Positions 24,611 through 33,169 are shown, counted from the stretch's first letter. The stretch is DNA of 64,000 nt from Nocardioides panaciterrulae (GCF_013409645.1 NZ_JACCBG010000001.1:3222001-3286000), one strand, 5' to 3'. Notes: generated from the letters alone by a model not told the origin. Translations and numbers: made by a program.

Positions 24611-26221
24611 ATGGACGCACCCGACCGGCAGCCGCGGTCCGGGACCGACGTCGCGGGCCTCCGGGGACCAACGGCTGGTCCGCGGCGGGCCCCGCCCCGT
24701 CCGCGCCGGGGCGTCCGCCGGGCGCTGGGCGGTCTCCCGCCACGCGCCTGGATCGTCGTCGCCGCCGTGCTCGCGGCAGCCGTCCGGCTGCCGTTCCTGG
24801 GCCGGGCGCTGAGCTCGGACGAGGGCGGCCTCCTCATGGTCGCCGCCCAGTGGCGGCCGGGGACCAGCCTGTACGGCGACTACTGGGTGGACCGGCCCCC
24901 GCTGCTGATCGCGCTCTTCCGGGTCGCCGACGCCGGGGGCGGCACGGTCGCGCTGCGCCTGCTCGGTATCGCGGTCGCCGTCACGTGCGTCCTGCTCGCC
25001 GGGTGGATCGGACGGCTGGTGGCCCAGCGCCCGACCGGCCCGGTCTACGCAGCCGCGACCGCAGCAGTCTTCGTGAGCACGCCGCTCTTCGACGCCCAGG
25101 AGATCGACGGCGAGCTGCTGGCGCTGCCGTTCCTGCTGGCCGGGACCGGCTGCGTGCTCGCGGCGTTCTCCGGACGCGCCGGCCACCCGGCTCGCTGGTG
25201 GGTCGCCGCGGGCGCACTCGGGGCTGCTGCGGCGCTGGTGAAGCAGAACATGATCGACGTGGCGGTCGTGGCCGCCACCGCCCTGGTGCTCACCGTGCTG
25301 CGGCCCGGTGCCGGTGGAACCCGGCGTGCCGCGCTGGGCCGGGCCGCCCGCGCCGGCGGCTGGTTCGCGCTCGGCGCCCTCCTGGTCACCGCGGTCGTGC
25401 TCGGGGTCGCCGACCTGCTCGGCACCGGCCCGGCGCCCCTCTGGAACGCCCTGGTCGAGTTCCGGTTCCACGCCGCCCAGGTGATCGCGAGCAGTGCCGC
25501 CAACACCAACGACACCCGGCTCACCCACCTGCTCGGGGCGTTCGCGCTCAGCGGCGCCCCGCTGCTGGTGCTGCTGCTCCTCGCCGCGCTGCTGCGACGG
25601 CGAGGGGACCTGCCGGACTCCCCCACGGGCCCCAGGCACGCGGCCGTGTTGGCGCTCGCCGCGCTCGGCTGGGAGGCGGTGGGGATCGCCGGCGGGGGCA
25701 GCTTCTGGTGGCACTACCAGATCGCCCTGATCACCGGGCTGGTCCTGGTCGCGGCGGTGCTCGCCGACGCCGGACCACGGCTGCGGCGCGGCGTGAGGAT
25801 CTCGCTCGTCTTTGCCGCCGTGGTCGTCGCGGTCGGCACCGTGGTCTCCCACGGTCGGGTCCCGGGCCCCGGAGCGGACGCCGGGGTCATCCACTTCCTG
25901 CGCACCCACGCGCGACCCGGTGACACCGGCGTGGTCGCGTTCGGCGACCCCGCCATCCTCCGCGCCACCGGGCTGTCCAGCCCCTACCCGCAGCTCTGGA
26001 GCCTGCCGGTGCGGGTCCGGGATCCCCACCTGCGGGCCTTCACCCGGGTGCTGAGCGGCCCGGACCGACCCACCTGGCTCGTGGTCTTCGGCGCCAAGCT
26101 CGAGACGTGGGGCGTGGACGCCACCACCGCCGTGCCCGTGCTCCGCCAGCACTACACCCGGGTCGCCACCCCCGGGGGGTTCACCATCTACGAGGCCGAC
26201 AGCGCGCTCGCGCGGGGCTGA
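24611..26221 (+). CDS. GT39-like membrane glycosyltransferase
   Basis: A 536-residue multi-helix membrane protein with the layout of ArnT/protein O-mannosyltransferase relatives. After a basic, Pro-rich cytoplasmic N-terminus (residues 1-45), the first helix is followed by RALSSDEGGLLMVA, where the acidic pair matches the catalytic Asp-Glu loop of GT-C enzymes, and by DYWVDRPPLL. About ten further helices follow, with a soluble C-terminal domain (about 430-536). Lipid-phosphate sugars are the usual donors; acceptor unknown. A leaderless promoter element fixes the start. Confidence 0.75.
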   Translation: MDAPDRQPRSGTDVAGLRGPTAGPRRAPPRPRRGVRRALGGLPPRAWIVVAAVLAAAVRLPFLGRALSSDEGGLLMVAAQWRPGTSLYGDYWVDRPPLLIALFRVADAGGGTVALRLLGIAVAVTCVLLAGWIGRLVAQRPTGPVYAAATAAVFVSTPLFDAQEIDGELLALPFLLAGTGCVLAAFSGRAGHPARWWVAAGALGAAAALVKQNMIDVAVVAATALVLTVLRPGAGGTRRAALGRAARAGGWFALGALLVTAVVLGVADLLGTGPAPLWNALVEFRFHAAQVIASSAANTNDTRLTHLLGAFALSGAPLLVLLLLAALLRRRGDLPDSPTGPRHAAVLALAALGWEAVGIAGGGSFWWHYQIALITGLVLVAAVLADAGPRLRRGVRISLVFAAVVVAVGTVVSHGRVPGPGADAGVIHFLRTHARPGDTGVVAFGDPAILRATGLSSPYPQLWSLPVRVRDPHLRAFTRVLSGPDRPTWLVVFGAKLETWGVDATTAVPVLRQHYTRVATPGGFTIYEADSALARG

Positions 26222-26288
26222 CAGCGCGCCCGCGCGGGGCTGGGACCCGCTCGACGACGGCCCGGTGATCCCGCGACCGGTCGCCAAA

Positions 26289-26294
26289 TAGGCT
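26289..26294 (+). promoter_or_regulatory. Leaderless -10 TAGGCT
   Basis: TAGGCT, 6 nt, then ATG 26301. The promoter looks intact although the gene is frameshifted. Confidence 0.6.
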
Positions 26295-26300
26295 GCCGCC

Positions 26301-27280
26301 ATGACCACCGCGCGCCTCGTCCCCGTGACCATCGAGATGGACGGCGACGAGCTCGACGTGGAGGACGCCTGGCGGCTGGTCCGGCGGGTCGGCGTACGCC
26401 GGGTGCTGCTGGGGGCGTTCGAGCGGTTCCGCTACGGCGACGGCTTCACCAGCAGCCGCGCGCTGGCGCTGCAGACGTGCCTGGCGCTGGTGCCGTTCCT
26501 GCTGGCGCTGACCGGGCTGGCCACCGACCTGGACGCGGAGCGGCCCAGCCGGGTGGTCGCGGCGACCATCGAGCACGTCTCCCCCGGCCAGGGCGGCACC
26601 GATGCGCTGGCCAAGGCGGTGGACAGCCACCGGGGCGGGGACTCCACCGGCGAGCTGGCGCTGGTGCTCGGGCTGGCGCTCTCGCTGGTCTCCATGACCA
26701 CCGCGATGGCCCAGGTCGAGCGCGGGAGCAACCGGATCTACGGCATCCGCCGGGACCGGCCGGCGCTGCGCAAGTACGGGCGCTCCGCGGTGCTCACCGC
26801 GGTCCTGGCCGGACCGGTGGGCGTCGGCTTCCTGATGCTGGTGGCCGGCGGGCCCTTCGGCAGGCCATGCACCGGTGGTACGGCTGGTCCCCCGGCACCG
26901 TGACCGCCTGGCAGGTCGCGCGGTGGCCGGTGGCCGTGGTGATGCTGGTCTTCGCGATCGCCGTCCTGCTCGACCACGCGCCACGTCGCCGGCAGCCGGC
27001 GCTGTCCTGGCTGGCCCTCGGCGCCGCGATCGCGGTGGTGCTGACGCTGGCGGCCACCGGCGCGCTCGCGGCGTACGTCAAGGTCAGCTCGTCCTTCGGC
27101 AGCACCTACGGCCCGCTCGCCGGCATCGTCGTACTGCTGATGTGGTCGCTGCTCTGCTCGATCTCGTTCTTCTACGGCGCTGCGGTCTGCGCCCAGCTCG
27201 AGGCGCTGCGCGCCGGGCAGGACTCCCCCGCCCTCGACGACCCCGGCCGCCCGCACGGCCACGTGGTGGACGGCTCGTAG
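26301..27280 (+). pseudogene. YihY/BrkB-family membrane protein, frameshifted near 26862
   Basis: The first frame (from ATG 26301) encodes a YihY N-terminal half through SLVSMTTAMAQVERGSNRIYGI and LMLVAGGPFG. Homology then continues in another frame from AMHRWYGWSPGTV to the stop at 27280, including YGPLAGIVVLLMWSLLCSISFFYGAAVCAQLE, the conserved C-terminal signature. Joining the two needs one extra base around 26858-26866, so one base has been lost, or the sequence has an error. Both halves keep normal codon use, which suggests a very recent event. No slippery heptamer is present at the junction. Confidence 0.75.
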
Positions 27281-27301
27281 CCGGCCTCGGCCCCGCGGTC
27301 C

Positions 27302-28339
27302 CTAGTCGAAGCGGAGCACCTCCTCGACCGGACCACGCGGTGCGCGCGGCAGCGGGCCTCGGGTGATCTCCTGCCAGCCCACCCGGACCGTCAGCTGCGG
27401 CCACAGCAGGCCGTCGAGCACGTCATGGCGCAGCCGCTCGCGGGTGGCGGGCACCTCGGTGACCTGGCTCAGCGGCAGCAGGGACAGGCCCTGTCGCAGG
27501 GTGCCGAGCCACAGCGCGCTCAGCGTCTCCCCGCAGCGCAACCAGGCCGGCGGGTCGTCCTCGAGCGTGCCCAGCACCATCAGCCCCTCCACGAACTCGC
27601 CGGGCTCGCCCTGCGGGTCCGGGAGCTCGCCCCGCGGGTCGGCCGGCTCGCCGGGCTGGTAGCGCGACGGCACCGCCGGCCGGTGCGGGTTCACCTCCGG
27701 GATGCTGGTGACCGGCACCCCCTGCGCACCGCGCGACCCGACCCACGGCGCCACCTCGGCGACGTGGTCGGGGTCGCCGCGCTCGATCTCGTCGGCGCGA
27801 CGCATGAGCTCCTCGAGGGCCACCTGCCGACCCGGATCGACCACGGGGACGACCTTCGCCCCCCAGGCGGCGGCCCGCTCGGCGAGTCGGTCCAGTCGTT
27901 CGGCCGGGAGCGGCCACGAGGTGAACCGGCGGCGGTCGGTGCTGCGGGCCCGCAGCGCCTCGAGCCGCTCCTGGGCCGCGGGGACAACACGCCCCGGGGC
28001 CAGGTCGAGCGTGGCCAGCAGGTCCGGGTCGGCCGGGTCCGGGCAGCGCCGTACGACGACCTCCCAGCCCAGCGCCTCCGCCGCGACCTGCGCGTGGTGC
28101 AGCGCCGCCCCGCAGCTGATCGCCACGGCACGGCCGTCGGGATCGGAGTGCGGGAGCTGACGGGTGCGGTCGGCGTACAGCCGCAACCGCGTGCCGTCCG
28201 CCCGCCACCGCCAGGGCTGGGTGTTGTGGAGGCTCGGCGCCCGACACGCGAGCTCCACCAGCTCACGGAACGGCACCGCGGGCGGAGCAGGCCTCGACTC
28301 GGCTGCTGGCCCCGGGGCCGTGGTGGTGGTCTCGCTCAT
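27302..28339 (-). CDS. Acg-like nitroreductase-family protein
   Basis: A 345-residue protein resembling the Acg family (mycobacterial Rv2032 type), which has two diverged nitroreductase halves and sequesters FMN. Visible parts are LVELACRAPSLHNTQPWRW at the N-terminus, STDRRRFTSWPLP in the middle and WLRCGETLSALWLGTLRQGLSLLPLSQVTEVP near the C-terminus. A Pro/Gly/Glu-rich repeat insert (about residues 225-250, PGEPADPRGELPDPQ) is unusual. In mycobacteria such genes belong to the dormancy regulon. ATG 28339 follows AGGAAGG. An operator-like 12-bp repeat series lies just upstream. Confidence 0.83.
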   Translation of the reverse strand: MSETTTTAPGPAAESRPAPPAVPFRELVELACRAPSLHNTQPWRWRADGTRLRLYADRTRQLPHSDPDGRAVAISCGAALHHAQVAAEALGWEVVVRRCPDPADPDLLATLDLAPGRVVPAAQERLEALRARSTDRRRFTSWPLPAERLDRLAERAAAWGAKVVPVVDPGRQVALEELMRRADEIERGDPDHVAEVAPWVGSRGAQGVPVTSIPEVNPHRPAVPSRYQPGEPADPRGELPDPQGEPGEFVEGLMVLGTLEDDPPAWLRCGETLSALWLGTLRQGLSLLPLSQVTEVPATRERLRHDVLDGLLWPQLTVRVGWQEITRGPLPRAPRGPVEEVLRFD

Positions 28340-28370
28340 CGAACGCCTTCCTGTGCCTGATGGCTTGGCA

Positions 28371-28426
28371 TTCCTCGAGCAATTGCTCGAGGAACTGCTC
28401 GGGCAACTGCCTTCGCAAGTGCCTTC
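28371..28426. repeat. 12-bp repeat series with a 24-bp perfect palindrome upstream of nitroreductase
   Basis: The palindrome 28371-28394 has half-site TTCCTCGAGCAA and its exact complement. Inside it starts a series of 12-bp units: GAGCAATTGCTC, GAGGAACTGCTC, GGGCAACTGCCT, TCGCAAGTGCCT (28377-28424). It begins 32 bp upstream of the nitroreductase start codon on the minus strand, so an operator array is plausible. Confidence 0.6.
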
Positions 28427-28551
28427 GCCAGCCTCCCGGGCGGCGACGGTCGCGAGCAGGGCACTTGGTCCCGGGCGCCGGGACGAACGATCGTTACCCG
28501 GCGGTGGAGCCGGGCTGGCCGGGGCTGGCCGGGGCTCGGCCGGGGCGGCGG

Positions 28552-28557
28552 TAGCGT
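28552..28557 (+). promoter_or_regulatory. Leaderless -10 TAGCGT
   Basis: TAGCGT, 6 nt, then GTG 28564. Confidence 0.6.
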
Positions 28558-28563
28558 GGCGGC

Positions 28564-29406
28564 GTGGACGCGAATGACTGGGACCAGCGGTATGCCGCGG
28601 CCGAGCTGGTGTGGTCGGTCACGCCCAACCGGTTCGTCGAGGAGGAGCTGACCGCGCTGACCGCGGGCCGCGCGGTCGACCTGGCGGCCGGCGAGGGCCG
28701 CAACGCGATCTGGCTGGCCGGCCGCGGCTGGGACGTCACCGCGGTGGACTTCTCCCAGGTGGCGCTCGACAAGGGCCGGCGGCTCGCCGCCGACCAGCAG
28801 TTGCGGGGCACCGTGCGCTGGGAGTGCGCCGACGCGACTGCCTGGCGGGCCGAGGAGGAGTACGACGTGGCGGTCGTCGCCTACCTGCAGCTACCCGCCG
28901 ACCAGCGCCGGGCCGCCGTACGACGGGCCTTCGACGCGCTGCGTCCGGGTGGCACGTTCCTGCTGGTGGCCCACGACTCCACCAACCTCGCCGAGGGCAC
29001 CGGCGGACCCCAGGACCCGGCGGTGCTGATGACCGCCGAGGACGTGCTCGCCGACCTCGGCGACCGCTCGTTCGAGGTCGTGCGCGCCGGCCGGGTCCCC
29101 CGGACCGTCGAGGACGGGCACGGCGAGCAGCCGGCCCGCACCGCCTGGGACTGCCTGGTGCGCGTGGTGCGGCTGGGGCGAGGCGCCCCTGCAGGAATCC
29201 CCGGCCAGCCGGGGATTCCCTCGGTTGTCAGCCCCTGCAACGCCCATCCACCGAGAGAAGAGGCTGACAACCCCTGCCCTGAGACGGTCAGGCGGTCGGG
29301 TGGTCGTGGTTCTCCGGGTCCCCGGCCGGGTCCGCCGAGGCGCGAGCGCCCCGAGGGGCACCGGAGTCACCGGAGTCGCCGGAGTCACGGGAGTCAGCGG
29401 AGCTAG
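28564..29406 (+). CDS. Class I SAM-dependent methyltransferase (TehB-like) with odd C-terminal extension
   Basis: The first 205 residues form a Rossmann methyltransferase: WDQRYAAAELVWS, motif I AVDLAAGEGRNAIWLA, VTAVDFSQVALDKG, CADATAW and LRPGGTFLLVAHD. The natural domain should end near DCLVRVVRLGRG. Instead the frame runs through three hairpins (29175-29272) with no stop and on to 29406, entering the convergent gene by 119 bp. The added tail is Pro, Arg, Ser and His rich and looks like read-through of non-coding DNA. The true end may therefore be an artefact of an inserted palindromic element. The substrate is unknown. Confidence 0.8.
   Translation: MDANDWDQRYAAAELVWSVTPNRFVEEELTALTAGRAVDLAAGEGRNAIWLAGRGWDVTAVDFSQVALDKGRRLAADQQLRGTVRWECADATAWRAEEEYDVAVVAYLQLPADQRRAAVRRAFDALRPGGTFLLVAHDSTNLAEGTGGPQDPAVLMTAEDVLADLGDRSFEVVRAGRVPRTVEDGHGEQPARTAWDCLVRVVRLGRGAPAGIPGQPGIPSVVSPCNAHPPREEADNPCPETVRRSGGRGSPGPRPGPPRRERPEGHRSHRSRRSHGSQRS
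29175..29272. repeat. Three consecutive inverted repeats at a gene end
   Basis: GGGGCG/CGCCCC (29175-29189), a perfect 12-bp stem GGAATCCCCGGC/GCCGGGGATTCC (29194-29219), and an 11-bp inverted repeat GGTTGTCAGCC (29223-29233) with GGCTGACAACC (29262-29272). They lie across the methyltransferase C-terminal codons and just before the convergent gene. They could terminate transcription or be a small palindromic insertion. Confidence 0.65.
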
Positions 29407-29650
29407 CGGAGTCGCGGCGGGCGGCCGGGGCGTCGCCGTACACCCCGGCGTCCTTGGCGACCTGCGTCTTCTTCAGCTGCTTGACCAGGCTGACCGCGAG
29501 CAGCACCACGGCGACGCCGAGCAGGAGGAAGAGCGCGAAGGCGGTCCAGCCCGCCTTGACGTCCTCCGGCTTCGGCGGCGCGTCGGTGAACGGAAGCACC
29601 TGGGCCCAGACGGGCTGCGCCACCAGGTCCGTGACGGTCGTGAGGAACAT
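29288..29650 (-). CDS. Small single-pass membrane protein
   Basis: A 120-residue protein with one clear membrane helix (about residues 36-58, WTAFALFLLLGVAVVLLAVS) followed by a basic stretch and an acidic, low-complexity tail (DSRDSGDSGDSG) encoded by 9-bp DNA repeats. Small membrane proteins of this kind often sit next to mca in actinobacteria, but I know of no function. It follows mca on the same strand after 12 bp and is probably co-transcribed. The tail overlaps the run-on methyltransferase frame. Confidence 0.75.
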   Translation of the reverse strand: MFLTTVTDLVAQPVWAQVLPFTDAPPKPEDVKAGWTAFALFLLLGVAVVLLAVSLVKQLKKTQVAKDAGVYGDAPAARRDSASSADSRDSGDSGDSGAPRGARASADPAGDPENHDHPTA

Positions 29651-29662
29651 GGGTCCAGTCTC

Positions 29663-30559
29663 TCAGGCGTGGTCGGGGACCCCGGCGAACAGGTCGTCCT
29701 CCGGGGTCTGGCTGGGGACGTGGCTCACGACCAGCTCGTAGTCCTCGGTCGGCCAGATCTTCTCCTGCAGCTCGCGCGGGATCGCGAACCAGTGGCCGTC
29801 GGGGTCGATCTGGGTGGCGTGGGCGAGCAGCGCCTGGTCGCGGACCCCGAAGTAGTCGCCGCACGGCACCCGGGTGGTGATCCGGTCGTCCCACTCCGGG
29901 TCGGGCTTCCAGTCCTTGAGCCGCTCCTCCCAGGGGGACTCCAGGCCGTGCGCCAGCATCGCGTCGTGCAGGGCCTGCATGCGCGGCCGGTTGAACGAGT
30001 GGTGGTAGTAGAGCTTCAGCGGCTGCCACGGCGCGCCGGCCCCGGGGTAGCGCGCGGGGTCACCGGCCGCCTCGAACGCCGCCACCGCCACCTTGTGGCA
30101 CATGATGTGGTCGGGGTGCGGGTAGCCACCGTTCTCGTCGTACGTCGTGACCACGTGCGGACGGAACTCGCGGATCAGCCGGACCAGCGGCTCGGCCGCC
30201 TCCTCGACCGGCACCAGCGCGAAGCAGCCCTCGGGCAGCGGCGGCTTCGGGTCGCCCTCCGGCCAGCCGGAGTCGACGAAGCCGAGCCAGTCCTGCCGCA
30301 CGCCGAGGATGTCGCGGGCCCGCTCCATCTCCTGGCGCCGGATCTCGCTGATGTTCTCGAGCACGTCGGGGCGGTCCATCTTGGGGTTGAGGATCGACCC
30401 GCGCTCGCCGCCGGTGCAGGTCACCACGTGCACGTCGACCCCCTCGTCGACGTAGCGCGCCGTCGTCGCCGCACCCTTGCTCGACTCGTCGTCGGGGTGG
30501 GCGTGGACGTGCATGAGGCGCAGGCCGGCGCGAGGGCCGCTGCGGAGGGCGTGCGACAT
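29663..30559 (-). CDS. mca: Mycothiol S-conjugate amidase
   Basis: A zinc deacetylase-fold enzyme (LmbE/PIG-L family) that cleaves mycothiol-toxin conjugates to a mercapturic acid and GlcN-Ins. The zinc motif [11 protein letters not shown] lies near the N-terminus and a third ligand is in [12 protein letters not shown]. Length (298 residues) and the Mca-specific segments [15 protein letters not shown] and [13 protein letters not shown] separate it from MshB. ATG 30559 is preferred over ATG 30568 because a TACGAT -10 lies 7 nt upstream and overlaps the earlier ATG. It marks the organism as a mycothiol producer. Confidence 0.93.
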   Translation of the reverse strand: MSHALRSGPRAGLRLMHVHAHPDDESSKGAATTARYVDEGVDVHVVTCTGGERGSILNPKMDRPDVLENISEIRRQEMERARDILGVRQDWLGFVDSGWPEGDPKPPLPEGCFALVPVEEAAEPLVRLIREFRPHVVTTYDENGGYPHPDHIMCHKVAVAAFEAAGDPARYPGAGAPWQPLKLYYHHSFNRPRMQALHDAMLAHGLESPWEERLKDWKPDPEWDDRITTRVPCGDYFGVRDQALLAHATQIDPDGHWFAIPRELQEKIWPTEDYELVVSHVPSQTPEDDLFAGVPDHA

Positions 30560-30566
30560 GGGTCTC

Positions 30567-30572
30567 ATCGTA
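30567..30572 (-). promoter_or_regulatory. Leaderless -10 TACGAT of mca
   Basis: TACGAT on the minus strand, 7 nt before ATG 30559. Confidence 0.5.
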
Positions 30573-30630
30573 GGTCTCGGCGTCGCCGGCCCGCGGGCGG
30601 GTGCGCCCGCGCGGGTGCGAGCATGTGGGG

Positions 30631-31038
30631 GTGACCACCTCCGACGCGCTCCGCGAACGGTACGGCGCGCCCGCGCCCTGGCGCCGCCGGGTGACGATCG
30701 CGGCGAGCGCGGTCGTGGCGCTGGCGTTCCTCGGCTGGCTGGGGTGGGCGGCCTGGGCGCACGTCGACCCCCAGGTCGACTCCGACCTGGTCGGCTGGTC
30801 CGTCGACGGCGAGCACGCCGCGACCGTCAAGGTCTCGGTGCACCTGCACGACGCCGACGTCCGCGCCCGCTGCCTGCTGCGCGCCTCCGCCGCCGACCAC
30901 GCGATCGTGGGCGAGCTGTCGTTCGTGCCGCGGTACGGCGCCCCGCAACCGCTGGTCGAGCGGGTGCGGACCGAGCGCCGCGCGACCTCGATCGAGCTGG
31001 TCGGCTGCACCGCCCCCGGCCAGCCGCAGCCGCAGTGA
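30631..31038 (+). CDS. DUF4307 single-pass membrane protein
   Basis: A 135-residue protein of the DUF4307 family found next to mca in many actinobacteria. It has a short cytoplasmic start ([19 protein letters not shown]), one membrane helix (residues 22-42) and an extracellular beta-rich domain with a conserved Cys pair (ARCLLRA...ELVGCTAP). GTG 30631 is the family-like start. No function is known. It is divergent from mca, 71 bp apart. Confidence 0.8.
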   Translation: MTTSDALRERYGAPAPWRRRVTIAASAVVALAFLGWLGWAAWAHVDPQVDSDLVGWSVDGEHAATVKVSVHLHDADVRARCLLRASAADHAIVGELSFVPRYGAPQPLVERVRTERRATSIELVGCTAPGQPQPQ

Positions 31039-31105
31039 CCCGCCCCGTCGTACCTCCTGCGTGACCGGGACCACGCGCCGACCTGCGCGGCGACCATCGG
31101 ATTGT

Positions 31106-31111
31106 TAGACT
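31106..31111 (+). promoter_or_regulatory. -10 element TAGACT upstream of greA
   Basis: TAGACT in GTTAGACT, the same octamer as at the fluoride operon. It would give a 5' leader of about 135 nt containing G/C-rich inverted segments. Confidence 0.45.
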
Positions 31112-31252
31112 GATCCTTCTGACTGTCCCGCCCCCGGGTCCAGCCACGGGCCCGCTTGCTCGAGGCAGACCGCAGGTCGCCCGAACGGGACAACCCGCAC
31201 TGATCATCCGGCGGCTGGTCCCGCCGGCCCACGAGTGTTCCCAGGAGTACCC

Positions 31253-31762
31253 ATGACGCAGTCCACCGAGCAGGGCACGATCTGGCTGACCCAGGACGCC
31301 TACGACAAGCTCAAGGCGGAGCTGGCGGACCTCAAGGGTCCGGTCCGCCAGGAGGTCATCGCCCGGATCAGCGCCGCCCGCGACGAGGGCGACCTGAAGG
31401 AGAACGGCGGCTACCACGCCGCCCGCGAGGAGCAGGGCAAGGTCGAGGGCCGGATCCGGCAGCTCGAGGACATGCTCGACCGCGCCGAGGTCGGCGAGAC
31501 CCCGGCCGACGACGGCATCGTCGAGCCCGGCATGAAGGTCACCTACAAGTTCGTCGGCGATGACGACGACGACGCCGAGACCTTCCTGCTCGGCGCCCGC
31601 GAGATCGAGGACTCGGTGTCGGGGATCAAGGTCTACTCCCCCCAGTCGCCGCTCGGCTCGGCCATCATCGGCGCCAAGGTCGGCGACACCCTCTCCTACG
31701 AGGCCCCCACCGGCAAGATGCTCGAGGTGGTCATCCTCGACGCCAAGCCCTACACCGGCTGA
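31253..31762 (+). CDS. greA: Transcription elongation factor GreA
   Basis: A 169-residue GreA that rescues backtracked RNA polymerase by stimulating transcript cleavage. The N-terminal coiled coil contains the tip ARDEGDLKENGGYHAAREEQ, with the acidic catalytic residues Asp and Glu; the C-terminal FKBP-like domain ends PTGKMLEVVILDAKPYTG. The middle has an acidic DDDDDAE insert usual in actinobacterial homologues. AGGAG precedes ATG 31253. Its stop is 5 bp from a large symmetric repeat element. Confidence 0.95.
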   Translation: MTQSTEQGTIWLTQDAYDKLKAELADLKGPVRQEVIARISAARDEGDLKENGGYHAAREEQGKVEGRIRQLEDMLDRAEVGETPADDGIVEPGMKVTYKFVGDDDDDAETFLLGAREIEDSVSGIKVYSPQSPLGSAIIGAKVGDTLSYEAPTGKMLEVVILDAKPYTG

Positions 31763-31767
31763 TCCGC

Positions 31768-31929
31768 GAGACGGCACTCCGGGGCACTCTCACCGGGCCG
31801 AGACGGCACTCCGGGGCACTCTCAGCCACGCGACCGGGCACTTCTGCTGCACGAAGTGCCCGGTCGGCGCGTTGAGAGTGCCTCGGAATGCCTCCTCGCG
31901 CTGCTGAGAGTCGACGCAAGTGCCGTCTC
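31768..31929. repeat. 162-bp two-fold symmetric repeat element between greA and ilvA
   Basis: Two direct 25-bp copies (31768-31792 and 31800-31824; start GAGACGGCACTCC, end GGCACTCTCA) are followed by a 14-bp perfect hairpin (CGACCGGGCACTTC, 31831-31844, with its complement at 31853-31866). Two inverted, more degenerate copies follow (31873-31897 and 31905-31929). All parts are symmetric about 31848.5. It fills the gap between convergent stop codons. Confidence 0.85.
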
Positions 31930-31954
31930 GGCAGCCGGGCTGGGGCGGGGCCGG

Positions 31955-33169
31955 TCAGGCGAAGACCCGGTAGCCCCGCTCGCGCAGCCGGGTGGCCACC
32001 GCCTCGGCGTGCGGCACGCCGCGGGTCTCGAGCTGGAGGTGCACCTCGACCTCGCCGAGGTGCAGGGCGGCTGAGTTGCGCTCGTGCATGACCTCCAGGA
32101 CGTTCGCGCCCTCGGCGCTGACCTCGCCGAGCAGGGTGGCCAGCTCGCCGGGCAGGTCGGGGATGCACACCCGCAGGGTCAGGTAGCGCCCGGCTGCCGC
32201 CATGCCGTGCCGGATCACCTTGCCGAGCAGCAGCGGGTCGATGTTGCCGCCGGAGAGCAGCGCGACGGTCGGCGTCCGGAACTCCGCGGGCCGGTCCAGG
32301 ATCGCCGCGACCGCCGCGGCGCCGGCCGGCTCCACGATCATCTTGGCCCGCTCGACCAGCGCCAGCAGCGCCCGCGACAGCGAGTCCTCCGAGACCGTGA
32401 CCACCTCGTCCACGTGGTCGCGCACCGCTGCGAACGTGATGTCGCCAGGCCGGCCCACCGCGATCCCGTCGGCCATCGTCCGCATCGACTCCAGCGGCAC
32501 CGGACGGCCGTGCGCGAGCGAGTCGGGGTAGGCCGCGGCGCCCGCGGCCTGCACGCCGACCACGCGTACGTCGGGCCGCAGCTGCTTGACCGCGATCGCG
32601 ATCCCGGCCAGCAGGCCCCCGCCCCCGGTGGGCACCACGATCGTCTCCACCTCCGGCGCCTGCTCGAGGATCTCCAGCCCGACGGTGCCCTGCCCGGCCA
32701 CGATGTCGACGTGGTCGAAGGGGTGGATCAGCACCGCGCCGGTCTCGGCGGCGAACTTCTCGGCCGCCTCGAGCGCGTGCTCGAGGTAGCGGCCGTGGAA
32801 GACCACGTCCGCGCCGTAGCCCCGGGTCGCGTTCTCCTTGGGGATCGGCGCCCCCTCGGGCATGAACACGGTCGCCTTGATGCCGAGCAGCTGCGCGGCC
32901 AGCGCCACGCCCTGGGCGTGGTTGCCGGCCGACGCGGCCACCACGCCGTTGGCACGCTCCGCGGCGGAGAGCCGGGAGATCCGCACGTAGGCGCCGCGCG
33001 CCTTGAACGAGCCGGTGCGCTGCAGGTTCTCGCACTTCAGCCGCACCGGGCCCCCGGCGTACGCCGAGAGCCAGCGCGACTCCTCCATGGGGGTGTCGAC
33101 CGCGACACCGCGCAACACCTCCCGGGCGGCCTCGATGTCGGCCAGTGTCACCGTGGCGACCTCACTCAT
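31955..33169 (-). CDS. ilvA: Threonine ammonia-lyase (threonine dehydratase)
   Basis: A 404-residue PLP enzyme that deaminates threonine to 2-oxobutyrate, the first step to isoleucine or threonine catabolism. PLP Lys56 is in TGSFKARGA; ASAGNHAQGVALAA and the glycine loop VPTGGGGLLAG bind substrate and phosphate. The C-terminal part (from about 325) is a single ACT-like domain, the layout of the shorter biodegradative/actinobacterial form. Its start overlaps the end of the AI-2E transporter gene by 8 bp, so the two are co-translated. Confidence 0.93.
   Translation of the reverse strand: MSEVATVTLADIEAAREVLRGVAVDTPMEESRWLSAYAGGPVRLKCENLQRTGSFKARGAYVRISRLSAAERANGVVAASAGNHAQGVALAAQLLGIKATVFMPEGAPIPKENATRGYGADVVFHGRYLEHALEAAEKFAAETGAVLIHPFDHVDIVAGQGTVGLEILEQAPEVETIVVPTGGGGLLAGIAIAVKQLRPDVRVVGVQAAGAAAYPDSLAHGRPVPLESMRTMADGIAVGRPGDITFAAVRDHVDEVVTVSEDSLSRALLALVERAKMIVEPAGAAAVAAILDRPAEFRTPTVALLSGGNIDPLLLGKVIRHGMAAAGRYLTLRVCIPDLPGELATLLGEVSAEGANVLEVMHERNSAALHLGEVEVHLQLETRGVPHAEAVATRLRERGYRVFA

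Noticed and set aside
26855..26868. Programmed ribosomal frameshifting in the YihY gene
   Set aside because: No X-XXY-YYZ slippery heptamer or downstream structure is evident, and the family does not use recoding.
28164..28577. A small plus-strand gene across the nitroreductase promoter
   Set aside because: It begins antisense to the nitroreductase and its apparent helical Gln/Leu stretch is produced by the 12-bp DNA repeats; no ribosome-binding site.
30060..31232. Long minus-strand frame over DUF4307 and the greA leader
   Set aside because: It is a shadow frame sharing the end of mca in another phase, with no motif or start signal.
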